Shown: positions 42,510 to 51,978 of the stretch, piece after piece
Position numbering within the stretch: position 1 is the stretch's first letter
Layout of the letters: every line of letters begins with the position of its first letter
NCBI GenBank assembly: GCA_017441925.1
Contig: JAFRUE010000011.1
Span: forward strand, 1 to 64,000
Source of the DNA: Bacillota bacterium
Lineage (GTDB): Bacteria; Bacillota; Clostridia; Lachnospirales; Bianqueaceae
Direction: 5' to 3'
DNA: 64,000 nucleotides
Translations under genes and position numbers: made by a program
The notes under the pieces: model-generated
The model's input: the letters and a program-made list of their open reading frames with translations, nothing else
Database searches by the model: none
What the model was told of the DNA's origin: nothing

Positions 42510-44512
42510 TGTTTCCCATCGGTACGCTGATCGCGGAGAGGTATGAGCTGCAGGAAATCATCGGAAGCGGCGGTATGGCCGTTGTTTTCCGCGCTTTGGA
42601 CAGAAAGCTGCACCGCGAAGTTACCGTCAAGGTCATGCGGGAAGACTGCAGCAACGATCCGGTTCAGGAAGAGAATTTCCAGAGAGAAGCGCACGCTGTC
42701 GCGATGCTGTCGCACGCGAATATCGCGGGCATCTATGATGTCGGCTCCGAACAGGGCCTGCAGTACATGGTCAAGGAATATGTCGAAGGCATTACCTTGA
42801 AAGAATACATTTCTCACCGCCGTCATATGTCTTCTGACGAGATCGTCAAGGTCACGCTTAAGATCGCCGAAGGTCTGCGCTGCGCGCACCGGGCGAATAT
42901 CGTCCACCGGGACGTCAAGCCGCAGAACGTACTTGTCAGCCCGCAGGGAGAAGTCAAAGTCACGGATTTCGGCATCGCGATGTTTGCCAAATCGGATACG
43001 GTTCCGGACAGCAAAGAAGCGATGGGATCGGTGCATTATATTTCGCCGGAACAGGCCCGCGGCAAGGCTGTCGATGCCCGCAGCGACCTGTATTCTCTCG
43101 GAATCACGATGTATGAGATGGCGACCGGAGACGTGCCTTTTGACGGAGAATCACCTGTGGAAGTCGCGCTGAAACAGGTCAAAGAGCCGATGCCGTCTCC
43201 CCGGGAGAAAGTGCCGGATCTTTGGCCGGGACTTGAGACGATCATTTACGGACTGACCCGGAAGAATCCGGAGGACCGTTATCAGAGCTGTGATCAGCTG
43301 ATCGCGGATCTGCGCCGCGTTTTTAAGGATCCGACGCATACGGGAGCGGCCGGATCGGGGACAGATATTCATCTGAAGCCGGTAACGGACGAAGATATCC
43401 GTAAAGCCTCCCAGAGCGGCGAGTACGTGGTCGGAGGCGCCAATTCAGGCATGGAAGAGCCGAAACTGACTTTCTGGCAGCGTCACGGGGTGTTGATCCT
43501 GACGCTTGGCCTCTGTCTGGCGCTTGCGCTGCTTGTCAGCGTGATCGCGCGTTTCCTCCGCCAGAATTCGGATCCCGGAGGGAATGGAGCCGCTTCCGAA
43601 GCCGAAGCACAGATCGTCCTGCTGCCGGGTTTCCAGGGCATGACGATCGATGAGGCAAAATTGGCCGCGGCGGATAAAGGAATCCATGTAACATTCACCG
43701 AGGCTGCCTATATCTATGATGCGAATTTCGCGGAAGGCGTGATCGTATTCCAGGATCCGAAAGCAAATACGGAATTCCACGCGGGTGATAGTGTTGAGGT
43801 CGCGCTGACGATCTCACGGGGAGAGAGGACGGTATCGCGGATCGCGGATTACGAGAACAAGCCGTATGAAGAGGTCATACAGTCGCTTGCTGATCTCGGC
43901 ATTACCTATGAGATCCGTAAACAGCAGGTCACAAAAGACGAACAGGTAGGAGTCGTTATTTCACAGGCGCCTTATGCAGGCTCCGAAATCACTTCCACTA
44001 CGACTGTGATCCTGACAGTCGGAGTCAGGGACATGGAAATGGTATCCGTCCCTGATCTCCGCGGCAATACAGCGGAAGAAGCCGCCGCGATGCTGACAGA
44101 GCTGAAACTCAAGGTCGGCAAGACGACGGAAGCTTCGAGCGAAACAGTGGAAAAAGGCGTTATACTGGCGCAAAGCCCGGTGGGCGGTTCCAAACTGCAG
44201 GCTAATATGTCCGTCGATATTACGGTCTCTTCCGGGAAAGCGGAGGATTCATCGGAAGGCGGCAGCAACGGACGGTTCCTGCTGTCCGCAGATCTTTTCG
44301 CCGGTCAGGAGGACAGTTCCGGGGCAGGCATTTCCGGACAGGTCACAGTAGAAGCGGAGAAGAGCGATGGGACCAGGGTGTCCGTCTTTAGTCAGAAGCT
44401 GAGCGCGCAGGATATGGCGTCCAAGGATTACTGGATCGAGTATCCTGCAGGGACAGTCGTGCTGCATGTTCTTGTGAACGGACAGGAACAGTTCAGCGTC
44501 ACATTAGGGTGA
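42509..44512 (+). CDS. prkC: PASTA-domain Ser/Thr protein kinase (PrkC/StkP)
   Basis: A 667-aa membrane kinase sensing cell-wall fragments. The N-terminal Hanks kinase has GSGGMAVV (19-26), ATP Lys K41, HRD (133-135) and a DFG. One membrane segment (VLILTLGLCLALALLVSVI) near residue 335 is followed by three extracellular PASTA repeats. After them comes an extra domain of about 85 residues, beginning with a Ser/Gly linker and then beta-rich (FLLSADLFAGQ to the end). That C-terminal extension is not part of the PASTA core and may bind an additional ligand. Confidence 0.96.
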   Translation: MFPIGTLIAERYELQEIIGSGGMAVVFRALDRKLHREVTVKVMREDCSNDPVQEENFQREAHAVAMLSHANIAGIYDVGSEQGLQYMVKEYVEGITLKEYISHRRHMSSDEIVKVTLKIAEGLRCAHRANIVHRDVKPQNVLVSPQGEVKVTDFGIAMFAKSDTVPDSKEAMGSVHYISPEQARGKAVDARSDLYSLGITMYEMATGDVPFDGESPVEVALKQVKEPMPSPREKVPDLWPGLETIIYGLTRKNPEDRYQSCDQLIADLRRVFKDPTHTGAAGSGTDIHLKPVTDEDIRKASQSGEYVVGGANSGMEEPKLTFWQRHGVLILTLGLCLALALLVSVIARFLRQNSDPGGNGAASEAEAQIVLLPGFQGMTIDEAKLAAADKGIHVTFTEAAYIYDANFAEGVIVFQDPKANTEFHAGDSVEVALTISRGERTVSRIADYENKPYEEVIQSLADLGITYEIRKQQVTKDEQVGVVISQAPYAGSEITSTTTVILTVGVRDMEMVSVPDLRGNTAEEAAAMLTELKLKVGKTTEASSETVEKGVILAQSPVGGSKLQANMSVDITVSSGKAEDSSEGGSNGRFLLSADLFAGQEDSSGAGISGQVTVEAEKSDGTRVSVFSQKLSAQDMASKDYWIEYPAGTVVLHVLVNGQEQFSVTLG

Positions 44513-44519
44513 GACGAAT

Positions 44520-45521
44520 ATGCCGACCGGCAGAATAATACGATCGATAGCAGGTTTTTATGATGTTGCCGAGACAGACGGAGCAGGATCCGGAGAAGCC
44601 GTCAGTGCTTCCGCGGCAATCTTCGCACAGGGCGCTCCGATCGGCTCGAGTGTTATGGTAAACGGGATCAGGATCACACGGTGCCGCGGCAAGGGGACTT
44701 TCCGCAAAAAAGGCGTCACGCCGATGGTCGGTGATCTGGCCGAATACACGGAGGGCGGACTGGTCACGGCGATCCTGCCGCGCCGGAACGAAATGCTCCG
44801 GCCGCAGGTCAGCAATGTGGATCAGGCGCTCGTTGTGATCGCGGCGACGGTTCCGGAGCCGAATTTTGATCTCGTGGAGAAAATGCTCCTGATGATCCGC
44901 AAGGCGGAGATCCGTCCGGTCCTGATCTTCAATAAGTGGGATACATTGGAAGGGACGGATGAAGGCATGATCCGGGAGAGGGCGGAAGGCTACAGGAAAG
45001 CCGGATTCCGGGTGATCTGCACCAGTGCGGCGACAGGACTCGGAGTCGAAGAACTGCGGGCGGAGCTTGCGGGACGGATCAGTGTTTTCGCAGGGCCGTC
45101 CGGTGTCGGCAAGTCCTCACTGCTCAACAGCCTGCTGCCGGATGAAACATTCGAAACGGGGTCCTTAAGCGAAAAGATCCAGCGCGGGCGCAATACGACG
45201 CGCTGTGCGGAGCTGATCCAACTGCCGGGTCTGCAAAGGGAGCAGCCTGGCTATCTCGTGGATACGCCGGGCTTCACATCTCTGGACCTGACGTTGTATC
45301 CCGATGATCTTGCAGGGTATTTCCCGGAATTCGCGCCGTATCTCGGAAAGTGCTATTATACCGGCTGCCGGCATCATGAAGAACCGGATTGCGCGGTCCG
45401 GGAAGCGGTCCGTGAGGGACAGATCGTGGGATTCCGCTACGAGAGCTATCTGAAGATGCTGGCAGAGGCGGAAGAGGCTTTTCCGGACAGTGAACTCTAT
45501 AAGACCAGGATCCGGCCCTGA
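44520..45521 (+). CDS. rsgA: Ribosome small-subunit GTPase RsgA
   Basis: A 333-aa circularly permuted GTPase for 30S maturation. An N-terminal OB fold is followed by the G4 motif NKWD before the P-loop GPSGVGKSS and G3 DTPGF, the diagnostic permuted order. The C-terminal zinc knuckle is CYYTGCRHHEEPDC. Residues 15-35 contain an Ala/Gly-rich insertion in the OB fold. It is in the normal place after the kinase. Confidence 0.96.
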   Translation: MPTGRIIRSIAGFYDVAETDGAGSGEAVSASAAIFAQGAPIGSSVMVNGIRITRCRGKGTFRKKGVTPMVGDLAEYTEGGLVTAILPRRNEMLRPQVSNVDQALVVIAATVPEPNFDLVEKMLLMIRKAEIRPVLIFNKWDTLEGTDEGMIRERAEGYRKAGFRVICTSAATGLGVEELRAELAGRISVFAGPSGVGKSSLLNSLLPDETFETGSLSEKIQRGRNTTRCAELIQLPGLQREQPGYLVDTPGFTSLDLTLYPDDLAGYFPEFAPYLGKCYYTGCRHHEEPDCAVREAVREGQIVGFRYESYLKMLAEAEEAFPDSELYKTRIRP

Positions 45522-45605
45522 CAGGACCCGGTGGGCCGGTAGGACAGATCTTTTGACAAAGGAGCAGACATAACAGCAGATACAATTCCAGAAAAGGAGA
45601 ACAAC

Positions 45606-46307
45606 ATGAATCTTTTATCAGCATCGGTGCTTGCCTGTGATTTTTCCAGGCTGGGAGAACAGATCGCTATGGCGGAACGCTGCGGATCGGATTATATCCA
45701 TCTGGACGTCATGGACGGACATTTCGTGCCCAACCTGACCTTCGGGCCTATGTTCGTAGAGGCCGTCCGCCCGTACGCGAAGATTTTCTTTGACGTACAT
45801 ATGATGGTGACGGATCCGATGGATCTCGCGGAAGCATTTGTGAAGGCCGGAGCGGACGGCATTACGATCCATGCCGAGTCCTTCCGTAAGACTCCCGTCG
45901 CTGCCGGAACGCCGGGTAATGTTGCTTCATACGTGGAGGATATTGATTACGACAGGCTTATTGCCGCGCTTTGCCGTCTGCGTGAGATGGGCGTGCATCC
46001 GGGCTGCTCGATCTCCCCGCTGACACCGGTCGAGGTCATCAGACCGGTGCTGCCGTACGTCGATATGGTCCTGATCATGACGGTCCAGCCGGGCTACGGC
46101 GGACAGAAGCTGATTCCCGAGACGCTGGATAAGGTCCGTACGCTGCGCGAATGGGCACCGGATCTGAATATCGAGGTGGACGGCGGAATCAATAATTCTA
46201 CGCTTGCAGAGACACTTGCTGCCGGCGCGAACGTGATCGTGATGGGGACAGGTTTCTTCCGTGCAGAAGATCCTGCAGAGGCGGCGCGTGTTTTCCATGC
46301 GATGTGA
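45606..46307 (+). CDS. rpe: Ribulose-phosphate 3-epimerase
   Basis: A 233-aa TIM-barrel enzyme interconverting ribulose 5-phosphate and xylulose 5-phosphate. Metal/catalytic segments HLDVMDGHFVPN, DVHMMV, MTVQPGYGGQK and VDGGIN are all present. A small insertion after the ITIHAES segment (FRKTPVAAGTPGN) is unusual. The start follows AAAGGAG. thiN begins 11 bp later. Confidence 0.96.
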   Translation: MNLLSASVLACDFSRLGEQIAMAERCGSDYIHLDVMDGHFVPNLTFGPMFVEAVRPYAKIFFDVHMMVTDPMDLAEAFVKAGADGITIHAESFRKTPVAAGTPGNVASYVEDIDYDRLIAALCRLREMGVHPGCSISPLTPVEVIRPVLPYVDMVLIMTVQPGYGGQKLIPETLDKVRTLREWAPDLNIEVDGGINNSTLAETLAAGANVIVMGTGFFRAEDPAEAARVFHAM

Positions 46308-46317
46308 TGAAGAGAAA

Positions 46318-47001
46318 ATGAGAGTTCTGATATCGACGGGCGGCAGCGCGGAGCTGACGCCTGCCTTTATGGAAGCCCTGCGTTCCTGGAAGCCTGAGCT
46401 TGTGATCGCCGCGGATTCCGGCCTGAGGCATCTCGTTGCAGCCGGCATACGGCCGGATATCCTGCTGGGAGATATGGATTCAGTCGATCCGGCACTGCTT
46501 GCATCCGCGAAGGAACAGGGTATCACGCCGCTGCTGTATCCGGTGCAAAAGGATGAGCCGGACACGGAGCTTGCAGTGGATGAAGCGCTGCGTCTTGCAG
46601 GAGCTGATGCCGAGATCCGGCTGATCGGCGGGTTCGGCACCCGTCCAGATCATTCTTTCGGCAATCTGAATCTGCTGCACCGGTATGCGTCCCAGGCGGA
46701 GTTCTGGGACGGGAAATATCTGGCCAAAGCTGTGAATGTCAAAGACGGAGACACACGCTGCTCGTTTGAACTGTGGCGGCCTGACTGGTTTGATACGTCA
46801 GCGGCAGCTTATGTTTCACTGCTGCCGTTCGGAACGCCGGTGAAAGGAATCACTCTGGAAGGCCTGGCATATCCCACGTACCGTGCGGATTGGGACAGAG
46901 ACGCGGTTATCGGGCTGAGCAATCAGTTTATGAGCGATGACAGACCCGCCCGCGTTACTTACGACAGCGGATCGCTTTTAGTCATTATTTCGCAGGATTA
47001 G
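46318..47001 (+). CDS. thiN: Thiamine pyrophosphokinase
   Basis: A 227-aa enzyme transferring pyrophosphate from ATP to thiamine. Diagnostic segments are AADSGLRHL, PDILLGDMDSVD, KDEPDTELAVDEAL and GGFGTRPDHSFGNL. The frame is open from 46261, but ATG 46318 begins the conserved core and is used; ATG 46297 is an alternative with neither having a strong ribosome site. End of the housekeeping block. Confidence 0.93.
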   Translation: MRVLISTGGSAELTPAFMEALRSWKPELVIAADSGLRHLVAAGIRPDILLGDMDSVDPALLASAKEQGITPLLYPVQKDEPDTELAVDEALRLAGADAEIRLIGGFGTRPDHSFGNLNLLHRYASQAEFWDGKYLAKAVNVKDGDTRCSFELWRPDWFDTSAAAYVSLLPFGTPVKGITLEGLAYPTYRADWDRDAVIGLSNQFMSDDRPARVTYDSGSLLVIISQD

Positions 47002-47012
47002 GCAGGATACTG

Positions 47013-47041
47013 TTGCGTAAATAACAGATTTGCGGTACAAT
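47013..47041 (+). promoter_or_regulatory. Promoter of the small lipoprotein gene
   Basis: TTGCGT, 17-bp spacer, TACAAT, 58 bp before the start. Confidence 0.65.
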
Positions 47042-47099
47042 TAGTTTAACAGTTCGGATTCGTTCAACTATATTTGATAAGGAGAGGCTGGCGGTCGTT

Positions 47100-47729
47100 A
47101 TGAAAAAACTATCCATAATCTGTATTGCAGTGATTCTGCTGTTGATTTCCGTACTGAATGGCTGTTCCGGCAAAGCAGAGGACAACGAGGCAGAGCAGTC
47201 ATCGGACAAGGCGCCTGAACAGACATCAGAAGCAGAAAAAGACGGCGAAAAAGAAGCGGATAATCTCTTTGACTACGCATTTGCGGTAGAAGAGAATGCT
47301 CTGGTTTCCAAAACGGTTGCTTTCGGAACGTCTTCGGAAGATGCGCTTGAGCAGCTTGGACTGACCGAGGAAGCCATGCTGAATGATACGACGTTTGGAA
47401 TCCGTAGGATCACGCGGACAATTGAACGGGACGATTATATGAACGGTATGACGGAAATCTATAATTTCCTTGGGAACAGCATGAACTCTGCCGCTTATGT
47501 GATCGCAGTAGCTCCGGATAAATTGGAGAGTCTGACCGTGGAGCTTGCCGGTCTCTTTGGAGAGAAGATGCCTGCTGAGTGGACAAGCTCTGACACGACT
47601 AAATACTCCCGCCGTTATTCCTGGAAGGATCCGGCCGGGACTAAGCTGGACATCCTTGTTTCCAAGAATCCGAACGCAGACGGTATGAACGAGATCAATA
47701 TCAGTCTGACGCTTGATGCGGCAAAATAA
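47100..47729 (+). CDS. Small lipoprotein of unknown function
   Basis: A 209-aa predicted lipoprotein. The signal peptide ends LLISVLNGC with the lipid Cys at residue 22; an acidic Glu/Ser/Asp linker (24-57) follows, then a folded domain of about 150 residues that I do not recognise. The domain has no catalytic motif I can name and could be a binding domain. The gene is flanked by its own promoter and terminator, so it is probably monocistronic. Confidence 0.8.
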   Translation: MKKLSIICIAVILLLISVLNGCSGKAEDNEAEQSSDKAPEQTSEAEKDGEKEADNLFDYAFAVEENALVSKTVAFGTSSEDALEQLGLTEEAMLNDTTFGIRRITRTIERDDYMNGMTEIYNFLGNSMNSAAYVIAVAPDKLESLTVELAGLFGEKMPAEWTSSDTTKYSRRYSWKDPAGTKLDILVSKNPNADGMNEINISLTLDAAK

Positions 47730-47748
47730 AGAAATTTCTGAAAACAGT

Positions 47749-47781
47749 AAAGCCGGCCTGAAAACAGGCCGGCTTTTTGCT
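47749..47781. terminator. Bidirectional terminator, lipoprotein / MATE
   Basis: 12-bp stem AAAGCCGGCCTG / CAGGCCGGCTTT with AAAA loop and T-tract, between convergent genes. Confidence 0.9.
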
Positions 47782-47796
47782 GTAATGGAATCGGTT

Positions 47797-49197
47797 TTAA
47801 CCTTGTGAAGCTCCGCTCTCTGTCGCAGCCGCTGCTTCTGCTGTCCGCTGTTCCTTCTTCATTCGGGCTATCATCCTGTAATAATAGATGATACAGAAGA
47901 TTGCCGCGCAGCCCCATCCGACAGGGAATCCTACGTAGACAAAACGGATGTCGTGCCAGACGGACATCGTGATGCCGAGGAAGATCTGCCGGCAGACGAT
48001 CATGCCGAAGACGGAGAAGAGCATGACCTGACGGGACTTGCCGAAGCCGCGGACAACATTCGCATAGATCGCATTGGCTGACTGGAAGACATACAGTGGC
48101 AGAATGACACGGACCATTGCGACGCCGTAATTAATCGCTTCTGCATCCGACGTGAAGATCCTGAGCGACTGCGGTGCAAAGATATAGACCGGAGTGCCGA
48201 GCAGAACGATCGAACCCAGGGCAAGAAGCATGCAGACACGGACTGTACCCATGGCCCGGTCCGTTTTTTTCGCGCCGAGATTCTGACTTGCGTAAGTCGT
48301 CGCCGCAAGGCCGATGGACTGGGAAATAATGCCGATGAATTTGTCGATTTTCTTCGCAGCGCCGACACCGGCCATCGCGGATGAACCGAACAGATTGATG
48401 TACCTCTGGACAAAAAGGTTGGAGATCGAGATCAGACTTGCCTGTATCGCGGCGGGAATACCCAGATCGATGATCTGGCCAAGATATTCTTTACGGATCT
48501 TCAGATCGCGAGGGACAAATCTATAGACATCTTTTGTTCGCAGCATGTTGCGGAAGATCAGGAAGCAGGAGAGCAGCTGGGACAGGATCGTAGCGGCTGC
48601 CGCGCCGATAACGCCCCACTTGAGAAGCGCGACAAAGACAGTATCCAGGATAATATTGGCGATACTGGTGATGATCAGATAATAAAGCGGGCTCCTGGAA
48701 TCGCCGACAGCGCGCAGCACGCCGGAAGCGACGTTATAGATCGCCGTAAAAAGGATTCCGATCAGATAGATCCGCAGATAGTCAGTGGCTTCCTTCAGCA
48801 CATCTTCCGGGCAGGCGACGATCTTCAGAAGAACCGGTGTCAGGAGAACGCCGGTAAGTGCCAAAATGATACCTATTGCAAAGGCAAAAGCCAGCGCGGT
48901 ATGGATCGCGTCGTGCAGATCGTCGTATTTTTTCGCTCCGAAATACCGGGCAAAGAGAACGCCGGAGCCTGTTGAAAAGCCGGTGAAAAAACCGGTCAGC
49001 AGCATAGAGATATCCGAACATGAAGATACCGCCGCGAGTGCGGTCTTACCGACATAATTGCCGACAATGATCGAATCGACACTGTTGTACAGATTCTGAA
49101 AGACCTGTCCCAACAGGATCGGAAGCGCGAATGATATGATCAGACGATAGGGATTGCCATTTGTCAGATCTGTGGTTCTTGAACGTTGTACAGGCAC
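47797..49197 (-). CDS. MATE-family efflux transporter (second copy)
   Basis: A 466-aa transporter with about 12 hydrophobic segments. It opens FALPILLGQVFQNLYNSVDSIIVGNYVGKTALAAV, the DinF/NorM pattern, and shows the internal two-fold repeat. GTG 49197 follows AAAGGA. Clearly diverged from the copies at 23499 and 57010, so not a recent duplication. Substrate unknown. The 200-bp region upstream also carries the promoter of the divergent LCP gene. Confidence 0.93.
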   Translation of the reverse strand: MPVQRSRTTDLTNGNPYRLIISFALPILLGQVFQNLYNSVDSIIVGNYVGKTALAAVSSCSDISMLLTGFFTGFSTGSGVLFARYFGAKKYDDLHDAIHTALAFAFAIGIILALTGVLLTPVLLKIVACPEDVLKEATDYLRIYLIGILFTAIYNVASGVLRAVGDSRSPLYYLIITSIANIILDTVFVALLKWGVIGAAAATILSQLLSCFLIFRNMLRTKDVYRFVPRDLKIRKEYLGQIIDLGIPAAIQASLISISNLFVQRYINLFGSSAMAGVGAAKKIDKFIGIISQSIGLAATTYASQNLGAKKTDRAMGTVRVCMLLALGSIVLLGTPVYIFAPQSLRIFTSDAEAINYGVAMVRVILPLYVFQSANAIYANVVRGFGKSRQVMLFSVFGMIVCRQIFLGITMSVWHDIRFVYVGFPVGWGCAAIFCIIYYYRMIARMKKEQRTAEAAAATESGASQG

Positions 49198-49324
49198 TGC
49201 GGATCCTTTCTGCGAGCGGAAAACAGCTCGACATGAGATAATGAAATCATAAGCTACCTTAATAATATGACAGACTCCATTATATCAGATATTCCACAAA
49301 ATGCAACCGCAATATAAATTGGTA

Positions 49325-49353
49325 TTGCCTTTTCAGAGCAAATCATATATAAT
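49325..49353 (+). promoter_or_regulatory. Promoter of the LCP gene
   Basis: TTGCCT, 17-bp spacer, TATAAT, 46 bp before the start. Confidence 0.7.
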
Positions 49354-49399
49354 ATATCTTTGAAATGTCAGATTCTTTTTTTACGAAAAGGAGTTTTTT

Positions 49400-50419
49400 A
49401 TGGCTAAGCCAAAGAAAAGATCCGGAGGAGCAACAGCCGCGATCGTGATCCTGTCTGTTCTTTTATGTTTTGTGATTATTGCTCTTGCCGGTATGGGATA
49501 TGTGTATTTCCGTCTTAACGGAATCAAGGATATTGACAGGATTTTCCCGTCAAATTCCGGCAAAAAAGTGGAAGAGTTTGAAAAAGATCCCGTTGTTGAC
49601 AACGAGTCTGCGGTCTATGTCGATCCTGATGATATTTCCTGGCCGGATGTCAAAACGGAAGAGAACGTTGACGAATCCTGGGTCTACGATGATCCGGATG
49701 TGATTAATATTATGCTGATCGGTATCGATACTGCCAGTTATGTCGGCCGGTCGGATACGATGATGCTGATCTCCATGAATAAATCCACTAAAGAAATAAC
49801 GATGTCTTCTTTTATGCGGGATCTGTATGTTCAGATAGCGGACGGATACAGTGCCAACAAGCTGAATGCCGCCTATGCTTTCGGCGGGGCGGATCTGATG
49901 GATAAGACATATCTGCTTAATTTCGGTGTTAAGATCGATGGCCATGTTCTTGTTGATTTTGAGAGCTTCCCTGCTGTGATCGATGCGCTCGGCGGTGTCG
50001 ATATCGCTTTGACGGATGCCGAAGCATGGGAGATCGGCTACAGCGGCAGCGGTACTTATCATCTGGATGGCAGCGACGCGCTCAAATATGCCAGAATCCG
50101 TAAGATCGACAGTGATTTCTCACGGACAAGCCGGCAGAGGACAGTAATGAACGCGATTTTTGAGAAGTATCACGGAATGAGTTCTGTAGAACTTCTTTCC
50201 ATGGCCAATAAAATACTGGATCTTGTTTATACGGATATGGATGCCGCCCGGATCCTGTCCATAGGCAGCGAATTCATGGGTGTGCAGTCCATCCGTCAGC
50301 TGCGGTTCCCCGGCAATGATGAGTATTACGACGCTGTCATTAACGGAATGATGGTACTCGTACCGGATCTTGAGATGATCCATGAACGGATCGGCAGTGA
50401 GATCTACGGAATAGACTGA
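49400..50419 (+). CDS. LytR-CpsA-Psr family cell-wall glycopolymer ligase
   Basis: A 339-aa membrane-anchored enzyme that would transfer teichoic-acid-like or capsular polymers from lipid carrier to peptidoglycan. A cytoplasmic Lys-rich start and one membrane helix (residues 13-34) are followed by the LCP domain: INIMLIGID, RSDTMMLIS, SSFMRDLYV and KLNAAYAFGG, with KYARIRKIDSDFSRTSRQ carrying the Asp/Arg cluster. AAAAGGAG precedes the ATG. glmM lies downstream, fitting cell-wall synthesis. Confidence 0.95.
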   Translation: MAKPKKRSGGATAAIVILSVLLCFVIIALAGMGYVYFRLNGIKDIDRIFPSNSGKKVEEFEKDPVVDNESAVYVDPDDISWPDVKTEENVDESWVYDDPDVINIMLIGIDTASYVGRSDTMMLISMNKSTKEITMSSFMRDLYVQIADGYSANKLNAAYAFGGADLMDKTYLLNFGVKIDGHVLVDFESFPAVIDALGGVDIALTDAEAWEIGYSGSGTYHLDGSDALKYARIRKIDSDFSRTSRQRTVMNAIFEKYHGMSSVELLSMANKILDLVYTDMDAARILSIGSEFMGVQSIRQLRFPGNDEYYDAVINGMMVLVPDLEMIHERIGSEIYGID

Positions 50420-50433
50420 ATAATTATAGCAGG

Positions 50434-50460
50434 AGGAGTCAGGTTTCTGGCTCCTTTTTG
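50434..50460 (+). terminator. Terminator after the LCP gene
   Basis: AGGAGTCA / TGGCTCCT stem with one G-T pair, 6-nt loop, five T. Confidence 0.75.
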
Positions 50461-50492
50461 ATTAATAATCCGTTAATTCCATAAAATAATTC

Positions 50493-50521
50493 TTGCAATC
50501 TGCTCCTTATGTGAGTAAAAT
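50493..50521 (+). promoter_or_regulatory. Promoter of glmM-nagB
   Basis: TTGCAA, 17-bp spacer, TAAAAT, 41 bp before glmM. No glmS-type ribozyme is visible. Confidence 0.65.
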
Positions 50522-50562
50522 GAAAAAGGTTTTTTTCAATTCATGACAAAGGAGGTCTGGCT

Positions 50563-51918
50563 ATGGGCAAATATTTCGGAACTGACGGTTTTCGCGGTGA
50601 GGCGAATAAGGAACTGACAGCAGAGAAGGCTTTTAAGGTCGGACGTTATATAGGCTGGTACTATGGACAGAAGCATGAGGACGGACGCGCACGCGTTGTG
50701 ATCGGCAAGGATACACGCCGTTCATCATATATGCTGGAGGCAGCCCTGTCTGCAGGACTTACTTCTTCCGGCGCGGACGCGTATCTGATGCACGTTACGA
50801 CGACGCCTTCCGTATCGTATATTTGCAGAACAGATGGTTTTGACTGCGGAATCATGATTTCCGCTTCACATAATCCGTTCTATGATAACGGTATCAAGAT
50901 CATGCGCGCGAACGGACAGAAGATCGAACCGGAGATCGAGGAGAAAATCGAGGCTTATATCGACGGGCTGGTTCCGGAGCTGCCGCTTGCACAGCGCGAG
51001 GCACTTGGAAATGCTGTAGACTATTCCTCGGGCCGCAACCGTTATATCGGATATCTGATGACGATCCCGACAAGAGGCTTCAATGGGATGAAAGTCGGTC
51101 TCGACTGTGCGAACGGCGCGACCTGGAATATCGCCCGCAGTGTTTTTGAAGCGCTCGGGGCAAAGGTCTATGTTATCGGTAATACGCCGGACGGCATCAA
51201 TATCAACGACAATTGCGGTTCGACGCATATAAAGGGGCTCTGCCGCTTTGTAGAGGAGAATCATCTGGACGTCGGCTTTGCCTATGATGGAGACGCGGAC
51301 CGCTGTCTTGCCGTCGATGAATACGGACATGAGATCAACGGTGACCACATTATGTTCATGTGCGGCAAATACATGAAGGAGACCGGCAAGCTTGACGGCA
51401 ATACGATCGTTACGACGATCATGTCCAACATGGGCCTGTACAAGGCTTGTGAAGCGATCGGCATCCGCACGGAGAAGACCGCCGTCGGCGACAAATACGT
51501 TGCGGAGAACATGATGTCCAACGGATTCGTTCTTGGCGGCGAGCAAAGCGGTCACATTATTTTCGGTAAATACGCGACGACGGGTGATGGTATCCTGACT
51601 TCCCTGATGGTCATGATGACCATGCTGGAAAAGAAAATGCCGCTTTCAATGCTGGCCGGCGAGATGAAAGTATACCCGCAGTGCCTTAAGAACGTTGTTG
51701 TTAAGGACAAGCAGGCAGCCCAGCAGAACCCGGCAGTTCTGGCTGCGGTCGAGGAAGTGAACAAGGCGCTTGCCGGAGAGGGCAGACTCCTGCTCCGCGC
51801 GTCGGGAACAGAGCCCAAGATCCGTGTTATGGTCGAAGCTGGAACGGATGAGATCTGTGAGAAGTACGTCGATCAGCTGATCGCGGTGATCCGCAGAGAA
51901 GGGCTTGCGGTGGACTGA
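50563..51918 (+). CDS. glmM: Phosphoglucosamine mutase
   Basis: A 451-aa enzyme converting glucosamine 6-phosphate to the 1-phosphate for UDP-GlcNAc synthesis. It opens KYFGTDGFRG. The phospho-Ser loop is ISASHNP, the metal loop DGDADRC and the C-terminal phosphate-binding loop RASGTEPKIRV. Complete length. nagB follows after 60 bp, probably in one operon. Confidence 0.95.
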   Translation: MGKYFGTDGFRGEANKELTAEKAFKVGRYIGWYYGQKHEDGRARVVIGKDTRRSSYMLEAALSAGLTSSGADAYLMHVTTTPSVSYICRTDGFDCGIMISASHNPFYDNGIKIMRANGQKIEPEIEEKIEAYIDGLVPELPLAQREALGNAVDYSSGRNRYIGYLMTIPTRGFNGMKVGLDCANGATWNIARSVFEALGAKVYVIGNTPDGININDNCGSTHIKGLCRFVEENHLDVGFAYDGDADRCLAVDEYGHEINGDHIMFMCGKYMKETGKLDGNTIVTTIMSNMGLYKACEAIGIRTEKTAVGDKYVAENMMSNGFVLGGEQSGHIIFGKYATTGDGILTSLMVMMTMLEKKMPLSMLAGEMKVYPQCLKNVVVKDKQAAQQNPAVLAAVEEVNKALAGEGRLLLRASGTEPKIRVMVEAGTDEICEKYVDQLIAVIRREGLAVD

Positions 51919-51978
51919 GCCGCACAGATTACGGATATTCATATTTTACGATATTTCTTTTCAAGGAGGAAACACACT

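Noticed and set aside
50420..50562. glmS-type ribozyme or amino-sugar riboswitch before glmM
   Set aside because: The region is AT-rich with just a terminator and promoter; no ribozyme core visible.
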